From a virus: 31,112 nucleotides of DNA. The stretch spans positions 1 through 31,112 of the IMG/VR virus record IMGVR_UViG_3300000176_000034. One strand, given 5' to 3'. The position numbers were made by a program, and so were the translations under genes. The notes under the pieces were generated by a model. It worked only from the letters and a program-made list of their open reading frames with translations. It did not search any database and was not told the origin of the DNA. Positions 1 through 6,750 of the stretch are shown here, piece after piece (the first letter of the stretch is position 1; every line of letters starts with the position of its first letter).

Positions 1-2
1 GA

Positions 3-3000
3 AAAGTTGCATGGTACGCATGGGGCGGAGATGCTGGTTATTCATGGGCAAAGAAAGTTGTTGCTCATTTGAACAGAGAAGATGAAATTAAAAAGGGAGA
101 CGTTGCAGGACACCCTTTTCATGGAAATCAATACGAAAATGGTGAGAGTGGCAAAGCCTTTGCAAGGTCAAAAGATTTTATTTTAAATAATGTTTTTACA
201 ACCCGCTCTATAGAGGGTTCGGAGTGGTCTAACTACACCATTAATTCAGAAGAAAAAGAAAACTACACGGAAAACCTTTCCAAAATAATCAGCAACCCAG
301 AAGGTTTTAAAAAGGCTCTTGCCGAATTTCCAACCAACGGAAAGCCAGACCCTGCAAAAGCAGTTATGGCAATGCTCGGCAACCTAGGTAAACCTTCGGT
401 TGTAAGTGGGTCGGAGTTTTCAAAGGGCGACGAATATCAAAGATTATTTACTGGACTTTCAGCGCCCGTAGGGAAAGGCGCAGAAGTGGTTGCGGGGTTT
501 GCGCACAGCGACAACCCAACATACGGTGGGGGAATTTACGGAACAGCCTTCTACACCAGCGAGTTGCCAAGCGAAGCGGTTGAGTACGCCAACGAGCGTG
601 GCGACGCTAGAGACCATATGCTTTTGCAGATGAGGCTTGACTGGTCTAACCCAGACGCAAGCAACGCTGGAAGTGGCAGGAGCGTAAACTATAACTTTTC
701 CAAAGAGGCAAACTTTAACGATTTGTTAAAACAAAACGGGTTTGATAAGGGAACAGCCGACCTACTTGCGGAAGGACTTAACGAAACTTCCTCGGACGCA
801 CTTAGCGGTTACAAGTATACCAATTCTGGTTATGTCAGGGTTTATGACCGTTCCATCTTGCAAATGAGCGACACCTACGCCTCGTGGGGAGAAACGGCGC
901 CAACTTCAACTGGCGACCAAATTTTTGCAAACCAGAAAGTTAATACTGATACTGGCGTATCAGCAGAGCCGATAAATCGTGCATTGGCAAAAGGCGATGT
1001 CGCAGGTCACGAATTCCATGGCAACCAGTGGACACAAATTGGCGGACACACCGCAGATGAACACCCAAAGAAATGGGCAAAGGCAATCATCAGCGAACTA
1101 CAAGCGGGTCGCTCTCCAAGCATCGGACAACACGAACTAGGTATACTTCTTAACAAAGTAGAGCAAAAGCAACTTGAAGGTTCTTTAACTGCTGATGTAA
1201 CTAACCTGCGTATTGACGGTACAAACCTTATGGGCCAAGAAGGTCTTGGTTATACACGTGAAGAGATGCCCCAAATTCCGCCAAAGATGCGTGAAGAATT
1301 TGTTGCTGATTTGGAAAAACAAGGGATTAGTTCAACAAGGGAACTTGTTGACCCAAGAAGTCTTCAGCCTTCACAAAGTGAAATTGGGCTTGCTCACGTG
1401 GCGCACCTTTACACCGTTGCCAATGGTCAAATCCCACAAACAAAATATCTTCTTGCATCAAAGGATGATTATGTTGTTGATGGTCACCACAACTGGGCAG
1501 CGGACGTAGCGCTCGCTCTTAATGACCCATCACAGAAGGTTCCAATTCTTCGCATAGACGCACCCGCACGTGAGGTGATTAGTCTTGGTCTTCAATGGGC
1601 AACAGAGCACGGCTTTGAATCAGTCCCCCTAGGAAAAGCCCGCCAAGAAGCAATTGAAAAAGCGGACAAGAAAAAAAATCTAAATAAAAAGCATTCCAAA
1701 GCAGTAAAAGCAGCAATTATTGCTGGAGTTGTTGGTGTCCCATTGGCAATAAAAGTTGCAGAAAAGGCGGCGATTAATGCGACTACAGATGCACTAGGAA
1801 TCATTGCCCGTAATGCAGTAACAACTCATGTGGCAATTGATTCAACAGCCATGGGCGACGCTTTGGCTGGAATTTATGCAGAAGCGAGCAGCGCTGGAGT
1901 TGTTTCCATTGCATCGATGCTTGGTCTGGCAGATACATCAGCAGGGAAGTACATTGCTAACGTTCTACAAAATAGCGCTTCCGTTTTAAATGGAATTGAC
2001 CAAACAACCAAAGAAATGATTATTAGCGCTCTTCAAGATGGGCTAGTAAGTGGAAATTCAACAGACCAAATCAGCACGTCAATTAATGACGTTGTAGACA
2101 ATCCACAACGTGCAGACCTAATTGCCGTAACTGAAGTTAACCGTGCTTACAACGCCGGAATCATAGATATGCTTGCAAACTCAGGCGCTACTCAGTTCAA
2201 TTGGATTGTCCGTGAGAACGGATGCACAGTTTGCTCTGAGCAAGAAGGTGTCCATGACATTGGAGACGACACACCGCCGCTTCACCCAAATTGTCAATGC
2301 GACATTGGCCAAGTGGTAGAAAAGTCAGCCGTCCGAAAAGGCGATGTGGTCGGCCATGCGTTTCATGGAAACCAGTGGCAAGAAGGAACCGGTGGGGTTT
2401 CACCTGAAAAAATTAAAGCCGCCTGCAACAGTAGGGGCGCACTAGACAAACTTGCTGAGATTTTTGGAAATACCGGGAACTACCCAACAGCCGGTGGATG
2501 CTTAGTGGTGGCCCAAGCCATTCAAAAACTTTATCCAAATGGTCAAATGAAGGCAATTGTAACAAGCAGCGAAACCCACTTGCAGTCGTACGCAGAGGCG
2601 AATCGCCCACCAATGGTTCAGCACTTTGTTGTTCAAATTGGAAAAGACCGTTATCTTGATGCCGAAGGAGTTCAGAATGAACACGAACTTCTAACAAAAT
2701 ACGGATTCCAAATGCCCGACGGCAAATACAGCGAGCAATTAATTGAAGCAACACCTTTTGTGGTGGACCACGCAAGCACGTACATTCTTTCTCCAGAAGG
2801 CGGCGCCGACAAATTTGCAGACTTTTTACGCAGTTACAGCCCAACAACTACCGTCACCAAAAAACAGGCAAGACTTATAAAAGCGGTGGTAGAAAAAGTT
2901 TTATCTGTTGCAAAGGGCGACGTGGCGGGGCACGAGTTTCATGGAAACCAGTGGACCGGGGGGCAAGGTTCAGCAAGCCTAAGTTCTTTTAAAGAATCTT

Positions 3001-3389
3001 TCGATAAGGCTTTTGCGGGCAGCCCCTTTTCGGCTTTTGTGAATCACTACAGCCTTGAGGAAATGAAGAGCGAGGGAATGAAGCCGCTCCTATCAGCAGA
3101 TGGCAAAACCGGCCTATTAATTCATGACCACGGTGACGGCCGAATTGAGGCTACGGCCCTATTTAACAATGGTGAATCCGGTGCTGGGCTCCAATTGCTA
3201 AAAAACGCCATTGACAACCACGGGGTCAACTACGTAGAATGCTTTGGACCCGCCTTACCAGTTATGTATGGCAAGTTAGGTTTTGAGGTAGAAAGCAAGA
3301 ATTCGTTTGACCCGCAGTACGCCCCAACAGACTGGAATTACGACAAGTTTGGGACGCCCGATTACTACACGATGAGGATTACAAAATGA
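3..3389 (+). CDS. Multidomain MuF head protein / polyvalent protein, 5' partial
   Basis: The frame is open to the left edge, so the true start lies outside the window; a TTG at 69 has no ribosome binding site. Visible modules, in order: an ART-like region (nt 396-938; Arg in RLFTGL, then GTAFYTS, then a VRVYDRS end); a ParB/Srx-like region (nt 1110-1640; VVDGHHNWAA); the MuF/SPP1 gp7 head-morphogenesis domain (nt 1740-2330; AVTEVNRAYNAG, then CTVC and PPLHPNCQC); a papain-like fold (Cys codon 2499 in GGC, His 2622 in QHF, Asp 2658 in YLDAEG); and a GNAT-like domain (nt 2970-3386; MYGKLGFEVES). Four KGDxxGHxFHGNQ motifs precede modules. MuF proteins sit near the portal inside the capsid and can carry effector domains; Iyer and Aravind called such phage proteins polyvalent. 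The MuF call is strong. The papain-like and GNAT-like calls are good, and the ART-like call is tentative. Enzyme activities are inferred. Confidence 0.88.
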   Translation, partial: KVAWYAWGGDAGYSWAKKVVAHLNREDEIKKGDVAGHPFHGNQYENGESGKAFARSKDFILNNVFTTRSIEGSEWSNYTINSEEKENYTENLSKIISNPEGFKKALAEFPTNGKPDPAKAVMAMLGNLGKPSVVSGSEFSKGDEYQRLFTGLSAPVGKGAEVVAGFAHSDNPTYGGGIYGTAFYTSELPSEAVEYANERGDARDHMLLQMRLDWSNPDASNAGSGRSVNYNFSKEANFNDLLKQNGFDKGTADLLAEGLNETSSDALSGYKYTNSGYVRVYDRSILQMSDTYASWGETAPTSTGDQIFANQKVNTDTGVSAEPINRALAKGDVAGHEFHGNQWTQIGGHTADEHPKKWAKAIISELQAGRSPSIGQHELGILLNKVEQKQLEGSLTADVTNLRIDGTNLMGQEGLGYTREEMPQIPPKMREEFVADLEKQGISSTRELVDPRSLQPSQSEIGLAHVAHLYTVANGQIPQTKYLLASKDDYVVDGHHNWAADVALALNDPSQKVPILRIDAPAREVISLGLQWATEHGFESVPLGKARQEAIEKADKKKNLNKKHSKAVKAAIIAGVVGVPLAIKVAEKAAINATTDALGIIARNAVTTHVAIDSTAMGDALAGIYAEASSAGVVSIASMLGLADTSAGKYIANVLQNSASVLNGIDQTTKEMIISALQDGLVSGNSTDQISTSINDVVDNPQRADLIAVTEVNRAYNAGIIDMLANSGATQFNWIVRENGCTVCSEQEGVHDIGDDTPPLHPNCQCDIGQVVEKSAVRKGDVVGHAFHGNQWQEGTGGVSPEKIKAACNSRGALDKLAEIFGNTGNYPTAGGCLVVAQAIQKLYPNGQMKAIVTSSETHLQSYAEANRPPMVQHFVVQIGKDRYLDAEGVQNEHELLTKYGFQMPDGKYSEQLIEATPFVVDHASTYILSPEGGADKFADFLRSYSPTTTVTKKQARLIKAVVEKVLSVAKGDVAGHEFHGNQWTGGQGSASLSSFKESFDKAFAGSPFSAFVNHYSLEEMKSEGMKPLLSADGKTGLLIHDHGDGRIEATALFNNGESGAGLQLLKNAIDNHGVNYVECFGPALPVMYGKLGFEVESKNSFDPQYAPTDWNYDKFGTPDYYTMRITK
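93..134 (+). repeat. KGDxxGHxFHGNQ linker motif, copy 1
   Basis: Encodes KGDVAGHPFHGNQY just before the ART-like module. It differs from the other copies at many synonymous positions, so the conservation is at the protein level. Confidence 0.85.
990..1031 (+). repeat. KGDxxGHxFHGNQ linker motif, copy 2
   Basis: Encodes KGDVAGHEFHGNQW between the ART-like and ParB-like modules of the MuF polyprotein. Confidence 0.85.
2337..2378 (+). repeat. KGDxxGHxFHGNQ linker motif, copy 3
   Basis: Encodes KGDVVGHAFHGNQW, directly after the MuF domain and before the papain-like module. Confidence 0.85.
2913..2954 (+). repeat. KGDxxGHxFHGNQ linker motif, copy 4
   Basis: Encodes KGDVAGHEFHGNQW between the papain-like and GNAT-like modules. 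Confidence 0.85.
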
Positions 3390-3517
3390 CAGAGCAAGAC
3401 AAGCCACTAGAACTTGACCTTGAAGCAATTAAAGCAGAAGTGCTTTCCGGAATGTCCAAAGAAGATGCCGAGAAATATGGCGAAAACCTTTGGCAAGCAG
3501 CCCTCAGGCAAATTTAG
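3386..3517 (+). CDS. Small acidic hypothetical protein (43 aa)
   Basis: This short ORF begins at an ATG that overlaps the TGA of the MuF gene (ATGA), so it is probably translated by coupling to that gene. The product is acidic and predicted mostly helical, ending NLWQAALRQI. I do not recognise a family. The overlap and the lack of any other ORF here are the only support. It could be a small head-assembly accessory protein, but nothing in the sequence proves that. Confidence 0.55.
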   Translation: MTEQDKPLELDLEAIKAEVLSGMSKEDAEKYGENLWQAALRQI

Positions 3518-3552
3518 TATTTCCTTTTAAATAAAGGCTTTTACGGCGGTAG

Positions 3553-3581
3553 TTGACCTATCGTTCACCGTTTGATAACCT
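3553..3581 (+). promoter_or_regulatory. Candidate promoter for the lysin operon
   Basis: TTGACC (3553-3558), a 17-base spacer and TAACCT (3576-3581) match a sigma-70-type -35 and the actinobacterial TANNNT -10. Predicted transcription would begin near 3588, leaving a leader of about 30 bases before the leader ORF. A weak CCTTT/AAAGG hairpin (3523-3537) just upstream may end transcription from the MuF gene. Confidence 0.45.
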
Positions 3582-3617
3582 TAATCGAACCCCCAATGGT
3601 CGTCCAAAGGAGGCGTT

Positions 3618-3695
3618 GTGTGCAACAACACCATCAGCATTAACCGTTTACAAATAAACGGCTTGTCCTATTCCTCTATCAAGGCAGGCTCGTGA
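3618..3695 (+). CDS. Leader ORF (25 codons) coupled to the lysin gene
   Basis: A near-perfect Shine-Dalgarno, AAAGGAGG (3606-3613), stands 4 bases before a GTG at 3618. The 25-codon frame starts MCNNTISINR and ends IKAGS with a TGA at 3693-3695. That stop overlaps the GTG of the lysozyme-like gene (GTGA), the arrangement expected for translational coupling. The ORF contains a perfect hairpin (3644-3661). It has no obvious run of one amino acid, so classical attenuation by starvation is not suggested. The lysin's own ribosome binding site (AAGG at 3681) is weak, so ribosomes may reach it mainly through this ORF. It may also be a non-functional chance frame. Confidence 0.5.
   Translation: MCNNTISINRLQINGLSYSSIKAGS
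3644..3661 (+). promoter_or_regulatory. Perfect hairpin in the lysin leader
   Basis: CCGTTTA and TAAACGG form a 7-bp stem with a CAAA loop. No T-run follows, so it is not a standard terminator. It lies inside the leader ORF, 30 bases before the lysin start, where translation of the leader would melt it. Confidence 0.5.
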
Positions 3696-4324
3696 TAGGT
3701 GCAGTGCGGGGAGGTTACCTCGCACTCGTTTTGACGATTGGTCTCTTTACCAATCTTGTCAACCAACACACTGTCGCTGCGGGGTCGGACACGTCCCAAG
3801 GCACAATAACTATTGCCTATGACCAGTCGGCGCTATCAACGCCTACAACCACGATTGCGGCACCCGTGACAACTACGACGATGGCCTTGGCGCCAACTCC
3901 GTCTTTTTTTGTTCCAACAAAGCGTGGACCGGTTCGCCCGGGGCCAGTCATGCACGCCAGCGCTTCAAGCGATGATACGTACAAAATTGGAAAAGCACTT
4001 TGGTGGACATGGACTTACGACAAGACCGCTTATCAGCCAACGGCAGATGACCCAACCCATACCCTTCCTTTAAGCGTTCAGGAAATCTTTGCCTGCATTC
4101 GTTACACCGAAAGTCGTAATCACCCCAACTCGGTAAACGTATCTAGTGGTGCTCAGGGGCTTTATCAATTCCTCCCTTACCTTTGGACTTTTGGTGCATC
4201 GGCTTTAGGTATAAAGGCACCAACGGCAATGGCGGCAACTCCGCAGCAGCAATCAGCAGTTGCGGTTTGGTTCTACAACCGTAATAACGGCTTCTACCCT
4301 GAATGGACAGACGGCTGCTCTTGA
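3692..4324 (+). CDS. Secreted Rpf/transglycosylase-like lysin
   Basis: The 210-aa product has an N-terminal hydrophobic segment (about residues 8-24), a Thr/Pro-rich linker (about 47-70) and a C-terminal lysozyme-fold domain (about 95-210). The C-terminal domain carries the resuscitation-promoting-factor pattern: CIRYTESRNHP with probable catalytic Glu140, then SGAQGLYQFLPYLW. Cys135 and Cys209 could form a disulfide, fitting an extracytoplasmic site. Such domains cleave the glycan strand of peptidoglycan, so it is likely a lysin or a wall-opening virion enzyme. The GTG start overlaps the stop of a short leader ORF. No holin was recognised next to it. The N-terminal segment could act as a signal peptide or a signal-anchor that lets the enzyme leave the cell without a holin. 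Confidence 0.85.
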   Translation: MIGAVRGGYLALVLTIGLFTNLVNQHTVAAGSDTSQGTITIAYDQSALSTPTTTIAAPVTTTTMALAPTPSFFVPTKRGPVRPGPVMHASASSDDTYKIGKALWWTWTYDKTAYQPTADDPTHTLPLSVQEIFACIRYTESRNHPNSVNVSSGAQGLYQFLPYLWTFGASALGIKAPTAMAATPQQQSAVAVWFYNRNNGFYPEWTDGCS

Positions 4325-4333
4325 TAATAATTA

Positions 4334-4378
4334 CTGGCATTTAAGCCTGAGTTCTGGTATCTTCTTGTTCACCAAGAA
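4334..4378 (+). promoter_or_regulatory. Candidate promoter with inverted repeat
   Basis: CTGGCA (4334-4339), an 18-base spacer and TATCTT (4358-4363) form a possible promoter. A perfect inverted repeat TTCTTG-TTCAC-CAAGAA (4362-4378) overlaps the -10 and ends just before the AAGGGGA ribosome binding site of the next gene, so it could be an operator or an mRNA hairpin. Confidence 0.35.
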
Positions 4379-4392
4379 ATAAGGGGAAGAAG

Positions 4393-4626
4393 ATGGATTT
4401 ACTTGAATGGCTCAAATACGGAATTGAAAACAAGTTCTGTTCACCACAGTTTTGCGAGGTGCACGATGGTGCGCCGTTAAGCGAAACAGAAATAGAAATC
4501 TGCGAGACCGGTGAATATGACGCTCTATGCCTACCAATGGTTAGGCTTGGAACTCTTGAAGACTGGGAGAATGACGCAATTGAAGCGAAGGCTTTGATGA
4601 GCAGCGAGAAGGTTCCATCAGAATGA
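4393..4626 (+). CDS. Small acidic actinophage-type hypothetical protein (77 aa)
   Basis: ATG at 4393 follows an AAGGGGA ribosome binding site by 5 bases. The product opens MDLLEWLKYGIE and contains CSPQFCEVHDGAPLSETE and then a C-L-P-M-V-R-L segment. This Cys/His-containing pattern (CxxxxCxxHDGxP) resembles a small hypothetical protein I know from actinophage genomes; no function is established. The Cys and His residues could bind a metal. It is the first gene of a tight run of four small ORFs leading to the deformylase. Confidence 0.75.
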   Translation: MDLLEWLKYGIENKFCSPQFCEVHDGAPLSETEIEICETGEYDALCLPMVRLGTLEDWENDAIEAKALMSSEKVPSE

Positions 4627-4748
4627 AGCACCGCTTAGAACGAGAAATAAAGATTGCCTTAATGGAAACTAAGTGGGCGAAATGGCGAAAGACTTATTAC
4701 GCCAACGACAAAAAATCATTATTAAATAGGTGGAAGAGGAATGGCTAA
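4623..4748 (+). CDS. Small basic hypothetical protein (41 aa)
   Basis: The ATG overlaps the TGA of the preceding gene (ATGA), and the stop overlaps the next start by 8 bases. The 41-aa product is strongly basic with several Lys, Arg and Trp residues (KWAKWRKTYY) and is predicted helical. It could bind nucleic acid, but I recognise no family. Its place in an unbroken chain of overlapping small genes is the main support. Confidence 0.55.
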   Translation: MKHRLEREIKIALMETKWAKWRKTYYANDKKSLLNRWKRNG

Positions 4749-4911
4749 AGCCTGCACCAAACCACACCAATGGTTGCTCATGAACATGGGTGCCAAGACG
4801 TACGTGATGTGCGCTGTTTGTGCTGAACGTTTTGCATTTACTGCAGAATTCAATGGTGCTCCGTACAAGGGAAAAGTTCCAGCAAAGTATGACCAGATGG
4901 GAAATCTATGA
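4741..4911 (+). CDS. Small zinc-ribbon-like protein (56 aa)
   Basis: ATG at 4741 lies behind a purine-rich GGAAGAGG. The product has the pattern C5-x3-H9-x-W, then C24-x2-C27 (MCAVC), as in short zinc ribbons where a CxxHxW strand faces a CxxC knuckle. The same C-x-H-x-W plus CxxC pattern ends the regulator encoded at 5755-6147. The gene overlaps both neighbours (8 bases before, ATGA after), so it belongs to the same operon. Function is unknown. Confidence 0.65.
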   Translation: MAKACTKPHQWLLMNMGAKTYVMCAVCAERFAFTAEFNGAPYKGKVPAKYDQMGNL

Positions 4912-5141
4912 GCAAGAGAAAAAAAATACAAGCGCTGCAATATGAATTGGAAGCAGCAAATAATACGATTAATAATCTCATGGATAATTCTATGGAAGAG
5001 CGTTGTCTTTTGACATACTGTTTTATGGTTGCCGCAAGCAGGCTTTTTGTTCATCAAGAAAATTACAAAGATGTAGACCATTTTGCTGCCGACCTTTTTG
5101 AAGAAATTCGTAAACAGTACAACGGGAGTACTTTTGCTTGA
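4908..5141 (+). CDS. Hypothetical protein with N-terminal coiled coil (77 aa)
   Basis: The ATG overlaps the preceding TGA (ATGA). The product begins with a basic stretch (MSKRKKIQALQYELEAAN) that looks like a short coiled coil, followed by a Cys-containing helical region and an acidic C-terminus. No family was recognised. The gene ends 8 bases inside the deformylase start region, so the two are probably translationally coupled. Confidence 0.6.
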   Translation: MSKRKKIQALQYELEAANNTINNLMDNSMEERCLLTYCFMVAASRLFVHQENYKDVDHFAADLFEEIRKQYNGSTFA

Positions 5142-5613
5142 AATAGTTCACTACCCGAACATGGTTCTGCAAACGCCTACAAATGACGTTACAGAGATTA
5201 ATGAAGACCTTGTAAAGGTAATCGCACGCATGGGCGAGGTCATGTACAAACTTAATGGCGTAGGGTTAGCCGCTAATCAAATTGGAATCAGCAAGCGTCT
5301 TTTTGTTTATGAGATGGGCGACAAAGTTTTGCGTGCCGTTATTAATCCACAGATTTTGGAAATGGGTGGACATCAGGTTGGAACAGAGGGATGTCTTTCT
5401 ATCCCTGAAAAATATTGGGACATTCCACGTTACGACAAAGTTCACATGATTGGGCTAAACATAAGCGGGGAAACAATTGAAGTGGAAGCAGAGGGTTTAG
5501 AGGCCTGCATCTTCCAACATGAGATTGACCACTTAGATGGCAAAACAATAATTGACCGCATTTCCAAAAAGGAAAAATGGGAAGCCTTCGGGTTTGAGTC
5601 TTCCAAAAACTAA
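5134..5613 (+). CDS. def: Peptide deformylase
   Basis: This enzyme removes the formyl group from the N-terminal Met of new proteins. All three family motifs are present: GVGLAANQ (residues 42-49), EGCLS (85-89) and QHEIDH (128-133); Cys87, His129 and His133 bind the metal and Glu130 is catalytic. The frame could open at an ATG at 5083, but homology begins at LEIVHYP, and a TTG at 5134 has GGGAG (5124-5128) 5 bases upstream, so I chose TTG. At 159 aa it is slightly short, with a short C-terminal tail after the HExxH helix, as in other phage deformylases. It overlaps the previous gene by 8 bases and is followed by a strong hairpin. Phage deformylases are known from marine cyanophages and are thought to support rapid protein synthesis. 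Confidence 0.93.
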   Translation: MLEIVHYPNMVLQTPTNDVTEINEDLVKVIARMGEVMYKLNGVGLAANQIGISKRLFVYEMGDKVLRAVINPQILEMGGHQVGTEGCLSIPEKYWDIPRYDKVHMIGLNISGETIEVEAEGLEACIFQHEIDHLDGKTIIDRISKKEKWEAFGFESSKN

Positions 5614-5642
5614 ATCCCGTCGCCTTTCGGCAAACGGGATTT
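5612..5642 (+). terminator. Hairpin after the deformylase gene
   Basis: AAATCCCGT (5612-5620) pairs with ACGGGATTT (5634-5642), and an inner GCC/GGC pair closes a TTTC loop. The stem is strong but only a short T-run follows, so it may act as a terminator, a processing site or both. Confidence 0.5.
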
Positions 5643-5718
5643 AGGGTCGTCCTTAGCGTTGTGTGCAGTCGCCCCCAAGAACAGCGTGAGTCTATCAGAG
5701 TATCTAACCCCCGTCAAG

Positions 5719-5748
5719 TTGCGAACAGTGTTCGGTTTGCGCTACTAT
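5719..5748 (+). promoter_or_regulatory. Promoter with SOS-box-like operator
   Basis: TTGCGA (5719-5724), an 18-base spacer and TACTAT (5743-5748) form a promoter whose predicted start is the A of the ATG at 5755. Between the boxes lies the perfect inverted repeat CGAACAGTGTTCG (5722-5734). The Gram-positive/actinobacterial LexA box is CGAAC-N4-GTTCG; here the spacer is 3 bases. Confidence 0.55.
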
Positions 5749-5754
5749 CCTGAC

Positions 5755-6147
5755 ATGGAAAAAACACAAAAGAAGATAATGGGAAGTCAACGTTACGAAT
5801 CAGATGAAGTAATTCGTTACATTGAGTGGCATTGGAAAGAACTTGGCTATCCGCCATCGCTCAGAGACATAGCCCGGGCAATTGGAATTAAAAGCAGTTC
5901 TACCATTCACGCCATAATTATGAAATTGGAAAGTGACGGGAGAATAGTCAGAGACCCCTATCGACGAGCCATTAAGTTGACTTCAAAATCAGCACCCGGC
6001 CAATGCAAGCACGACTGGCGAATCAAGAGCCCAAAGGCTGGAACCGTAAAAATTACTTGTGCGAAATGTAACAGAGTTACAGAAACAGAGTACGAGCCAG
6101 ATGCAGAAAACCCAACAACATGGCTGAAATACACAGGTGTTGTTTAA
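5755..6147 (+). CDS. LexA-type winged-helix regulator with zinc ribbon
   Basis: The 130-aa product starts MEKTQKK. Residues about 10-75 match the LexA N-terminal DNA-binding domain (VIRYIEWHWKELGYPPSLRD, then an ARAIGIKSSSTIHAII recognition helix and a wing ending IVRDPYRRAIKL). The LexA peptidase domain is absent. A short zinc ribbon follows (CKHDW and CAKC). A start at TTG 5659 is possible in frame, but the ATG at 5755 sits exactly 6 bases after a -10 box and begins the homology, so a leaderless mRNA is likely. It probably represses its own promoter through the CGAAC/GTTCG repeat, and perhaps host SOS genes. Without the peptidase domain it cannot self-cleave like host LexA. Confidence 0.8.
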   Translation: MEKTQKKIMGSQRYESDEVIRYIEWHWKELGYPPSLRDIARAIGIKSSSTIHAIIMKLESDGRIVRDPYRRAIKLTSKSAPGQCKHDWRIKSPKAGTVKITCAKCNRVTETEYEPDAENPTTWLKYTGVV

Positions 6148-6205
6148 ATCAACAGGGGTATGGTAACCTGTGGATAGTACCAACCCCCCTACATAGGAGT
6201 TGCAT

Positions 6206-6445
6206 ATGACACAAACATTAACCGAACTTGCTGACAAGGTTTGGCGTCAAGTTGGTCAGGGCGTTGAGCCTGAAACCTCAGATGTCAATGCCCTAATCAG
6301 CATGGCCCTTTCTCAGAAGGAAACGCTCAGCCGTCTTGCGACTGAGAACGAGTCTTTGACTAAGGAAAACGCTGAATTAAAGGCAAAAGTTGAGTCACTT
6401 GAGCCTTTTAGCCACTTAGTTCAATACGCTGAAGAAACAAACTAA
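6206..6445 (+). CDS. Small coiled-coil protein (79 aa)
   Basis: I chose the ATG at 6206, 6 bases behind AGGAG (6195-6199), over an in-frame TTG at 6200. The acidic product has a long heptad-like stretch (LATENESLTKENAELKAKVE) in its C-terminal half, so it probably dimerises. No family was recognised. Its TAA overlaps the ATG of the next gene. Confidence 0.75.
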   Translation: MTQTLTELADKVWRQVGQGVEPETSDVNALISMALSQKETLSRLATENESLTKENAELKAKVESLEPFSHLVQYAEETN

Positions 6446-6708
6446 TGGCTCATAAACTTTCTTGGGAAGAAAAGGACTTTAACGTCCAAGAAGCCAAAGA
6501 TGGCCCTTATACATTTGTTGTTTGGAACAATAAATCATTTGCTGAACTTAGGATTATTCGTAAAGAAAATGTAAATGGGATGATTTTGCCCATGCAAGAT
6601 TTCAGCGTTTTTTCACGTGATGCAAAGTCTGCTAAAAAAATGGCCCAAAAAATAAGCAAAATGTTTCACAAGGTCCGTGAATACAACAAGTTTGAAGACT
6701 TGTTCTAA
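6445..6708 (+). CDS. Hypothetical protein (87 aa)
   Basis: The gene starts at a TAATG overlap with the coiled-coil gene, so the two are cotranscribed. The product is predicted to form an alpha/beta fold with strands around YTFVVWNN and AELRIIRK, followed by a basic helix (SAKKMAQKISKMFHKVRE). I do not recognise it. The basic helix could contact nucleic acid. Confidence 0.72.
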   Translation: MAHKLSWEEKDFNVQEAKDGPYTFVVWNNKSFAELRIIRKENVNGMILPMQDFSVFSRDAKSAKKMAQKISKMFHKVREYNKFEDLF

Positions 6709-6715
6709 ACCCTCC

Positions 6716-6744
6716 TTGTAATTGTCACACCCCTCAAGTAGGGT
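6716..6744 (+). promoter_or_regulatory. Promoter of the RecB/Cas4-like nuclease gene
   Basis: TTGTAA (6716-6721), a 17-base spacer and TAGGGT (6739-6744) stand 6 bases before the ATG, so the mRNA may be leaderless. The AGGGTGG here could also serve as a weak ribosome binding site. Confidence 0.45.
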
Positions 6745-6750
6745 GGTTCC

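Noticed and set aside
5083-5133. ATG at 5083 as deformylase start
   Set aside because: It lies deep in the preceding gene, has no ribosome site, and adds residues not found in the family; TTG 5134 fits better.
6136-6170. Inverted repeats TGTTG/CAACA and ACAGG/CCTGT before the coiled-coil gene
   Set aside because: Arms of 5 bp with long spacers overlapping a stop codon; below what can be told from chance.
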